Shown: piece by piece, positions 62,312 through 64,000 of the stretch | How positions within the stretch are numbered: the first letter of the stretch is position 1 | Layout of the letters: each line of letters begins with the position of its first letter | Assembly: GCF_905475345.1 (NCBI RefSeq) | Contig: NC_066597.1 | Span: 518,001 to 582,000 of the forward strand | From: Vespula vulgaris | Lineage: Eukaryota > Arthropoda > Insecta > Hymenoptera > Vespidae | Length of the DNA stretch: 64,000 nucleotides | Direction of reading: 5' to 3' | The notes under the pieces: generated by a model | The model's database searches: none | Told to the model about the DNA's origin: nothing | What the model saw: only the letters and a program-made list of their open reading frames with translations | Position numbers and translations under genes: made by a program

Positions 62312-64000
62312 TTAATTATGTGCAGCTTTTTTACCATTCATATACCCGATCCATCTCTCTGCAGTTGCAGTAAAAAGTGGATCGTTGTCAATGGTATTAA
62401 GAAGAAGAAGTTGGTTCACATGTGTAGAATGATAATCCCATCTGGCTAAATTTGGAGCTATTTTTAATGTAAAATGACGTAAGTCATATGTTGTACCCGA
62501 CCCGGTATCGTACAAAGTCAACATATTTTTAAGTGAGATCATTCCTTGATTAAATAATCTTGATGCCTCATATGCATCTTTACTTGTTGCTATACTTTTT
62601 AAATCATAGAGTCCAATGAGAGAGTATATGAACCCATTAAGAATGAACGAAGGTGGTGTTGTAGGATATTCTTCGTACCAAATGTATTTACCTAAAAACA
62701 GAGCTGCTACACCTCCTTTACTAGATGATAATTTAAATGGCCTTAAACCTCTAACTGCAGCTTGTAAATATTTTTCTTCTCGAGAATGATAATATGCCCG
62801 TGCCAATACCGAAATAGCATGTCCTTGACCCATGCTAGAATACCTAAAATAATATTTTACATTAACATAATAATTAATATATTAACTTTACACAATCGAG
62901 AATTCGTTGTATTAAGATTAGTAGGAATAAAATGCAATAATATACCATCCAGGTTCCAATGTAGCCATACCAGTAGAAACTTTTCTTCTAACTGGATTTG
63001 GCCATCCACCGGATGTAATATTTTGATTAGCAACGAACCATTTGGCAGCATCATAAAATTGTTCCATATGTTCGCTTGTTGACAATGTAATATTATCAAT
63101 CATTCCAGAACCATAAAGCATTATTTTAACGATCTATTATAAAAATATAAATTGAATTATTTATTAAATTTTTTAATCAACTTGCTTATTGAAATGATAT
63201 GTAGTTACCTTTAATTTAGATCTTGAAAGTTTCTTTTTACTTTTATCATTCAAATATAATCCTTTTTGTAAATCAATGACTAAATCTCTAGTAAAACGTC
63301 TCCACTGATGATTAATTTGCCCAATTCCATAATATATATGATTTTTATAGGTATATAACATTACATTATTTGCAGTGTAATGCAAGTAATATGTATCTTT
63401 TTTTTCTCTAGATTGTAATGCAACTGTTATGCTACCATTATCCTTAATGTTTAGATCCCATTTTAATACCAAATCTAATACATGATCCAGTTTTAAACTT
63501 ATTCCAGAAGTACTAGTCTCAGGTGTTGCAAATTTCATAACATAGCTATTAACTTGTTTGTCATATATTCGAGAAATAACACATCCTTGAGGAACAGACC
63601 ATTCTTGTTTTACTTTATCAGAATCTTCTATTAATTTCCTATAAGGTTCAGGTTCTGTTAAATTTTTGCTGTAATGCGACAGTCCAAATTGGGCAATTTG
63701 AGTCGGATAATAATATCCTTGACTTTCCCATTGCGTGGATATTGGTACACCGTCGCTGCCGCTAACACACTTTACTCTCTCTCTAACTTCGACATTATAA
63801 TTTTCAAATGTCATGAATACTCCTCGAGGATCATATTTACCCTTGGGGGTTACAATTTTTGAGTAACTATGTAACCACTCAAATCTTTCTAATCCATCGT
63901 ACGTTGCCAATTTACCATAAATCTGTTCATATTATGTCACATAAATTTTTAACAGGCTAAACTATACATACATTACCCGAGTAATACTTACTTCAAAGTA
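62312..64000 (-). CDS. Hsepi: Heparan sulphate D-glucuronyl C5-epimerase, C-terminal part (runs off right edge)
   Basis: Four coding segments are visible: the tail of an exon at 64000-63992, then 63922-63209, 63133-62946 and 62843-62312 (stop). They join in frame to the last 480 residues; the family is around 600. Conserved blocks include 'GVPISTQWESQGYYYPTQIA', 'WPNPVRRKVSTG', 'LEPGWYSSMGQGHAISVLAR', 'EEYPTTPPSFILNGFIYSL' and 'LARWDYHSTHVNQLLLL'. The enzyme is a Golgi type II membrane protein that epimerises glucuronate to iduronate in heparan sulphate chains after N-deacetylation/sulphation. The N-terminal signal anchor lies beyond the window. Confidence 0.96.

Overview
The window is AT-rich metazoan nuclear DNA that reads as an insect, most probably a bee-like hymenopteran. 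Genes are built from many short exons with small GT-AG introns, the encoded proteins are insect orthologues, and the selenoprotein T homologue uses Cys instead of Sec. The genus cannot be named from the sequence alone.

Left edge: the 5' end of Mo25 (CAB39, minus strand) faces Atg3 (plus strand) across a 2.7 kb divergent intergenic region. From about 5.38 to 29.2 kb there is no recognisable protein gene, but one of the most structured stretches in the window. Domain 1 (5.4-20.6 kb) holds 11 related modules, with a twelfth stranded at 22.4 kb. Each carries a GC-rich hairpin core that resembles the internal-promoter region of 5S rRNA, plus strings of small palindromes in an AT-rich background. 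Domain 2 (20.6-29.2 kb) holds duplicated segments, a 57-bp minisatellite, near-identical 353-bp tandem units and a decaying tail. On the minus strand both domains repeatedly show splice-site-like elements; those in domain 2 are spaced like introns of 60-97 nt.

Right half, in order: a 1006-residue ZAD/AT-hook/13-finger C2H2 protein (minus), a Cys-type selenoprotein T homologue (minus) divergent from the F1-ATPase assembly factor Atpaf2 (plus), an eyes-shut-like EGF/laminin-G protein (minus) convergent with Atpaf2 and divergent from a SmydA-type SET protein (plus), the m6A-writer subunit Flacc/ZC3H13 (minus), sds22/PPP1R7 (plus), the PP2A catalytic subunit mts (plus) with a long 3' region, and the C-terminal part of heparan sulphate glucuronyl C5-epimerase (minus) running off the right edge.

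Most genes are unrelated housekeeping loci. sds22 and mts both belong to protein phosphatase biology (PP1 and PP2A), and four neighbouring pairs are divergent and may share promoters: Mo25/Atg3, SelT/Atpaf2, eys/SmydA and Flacc/sds22. All exon coordinates were derived by hand from reading frame, splice consensus and phase continuity.
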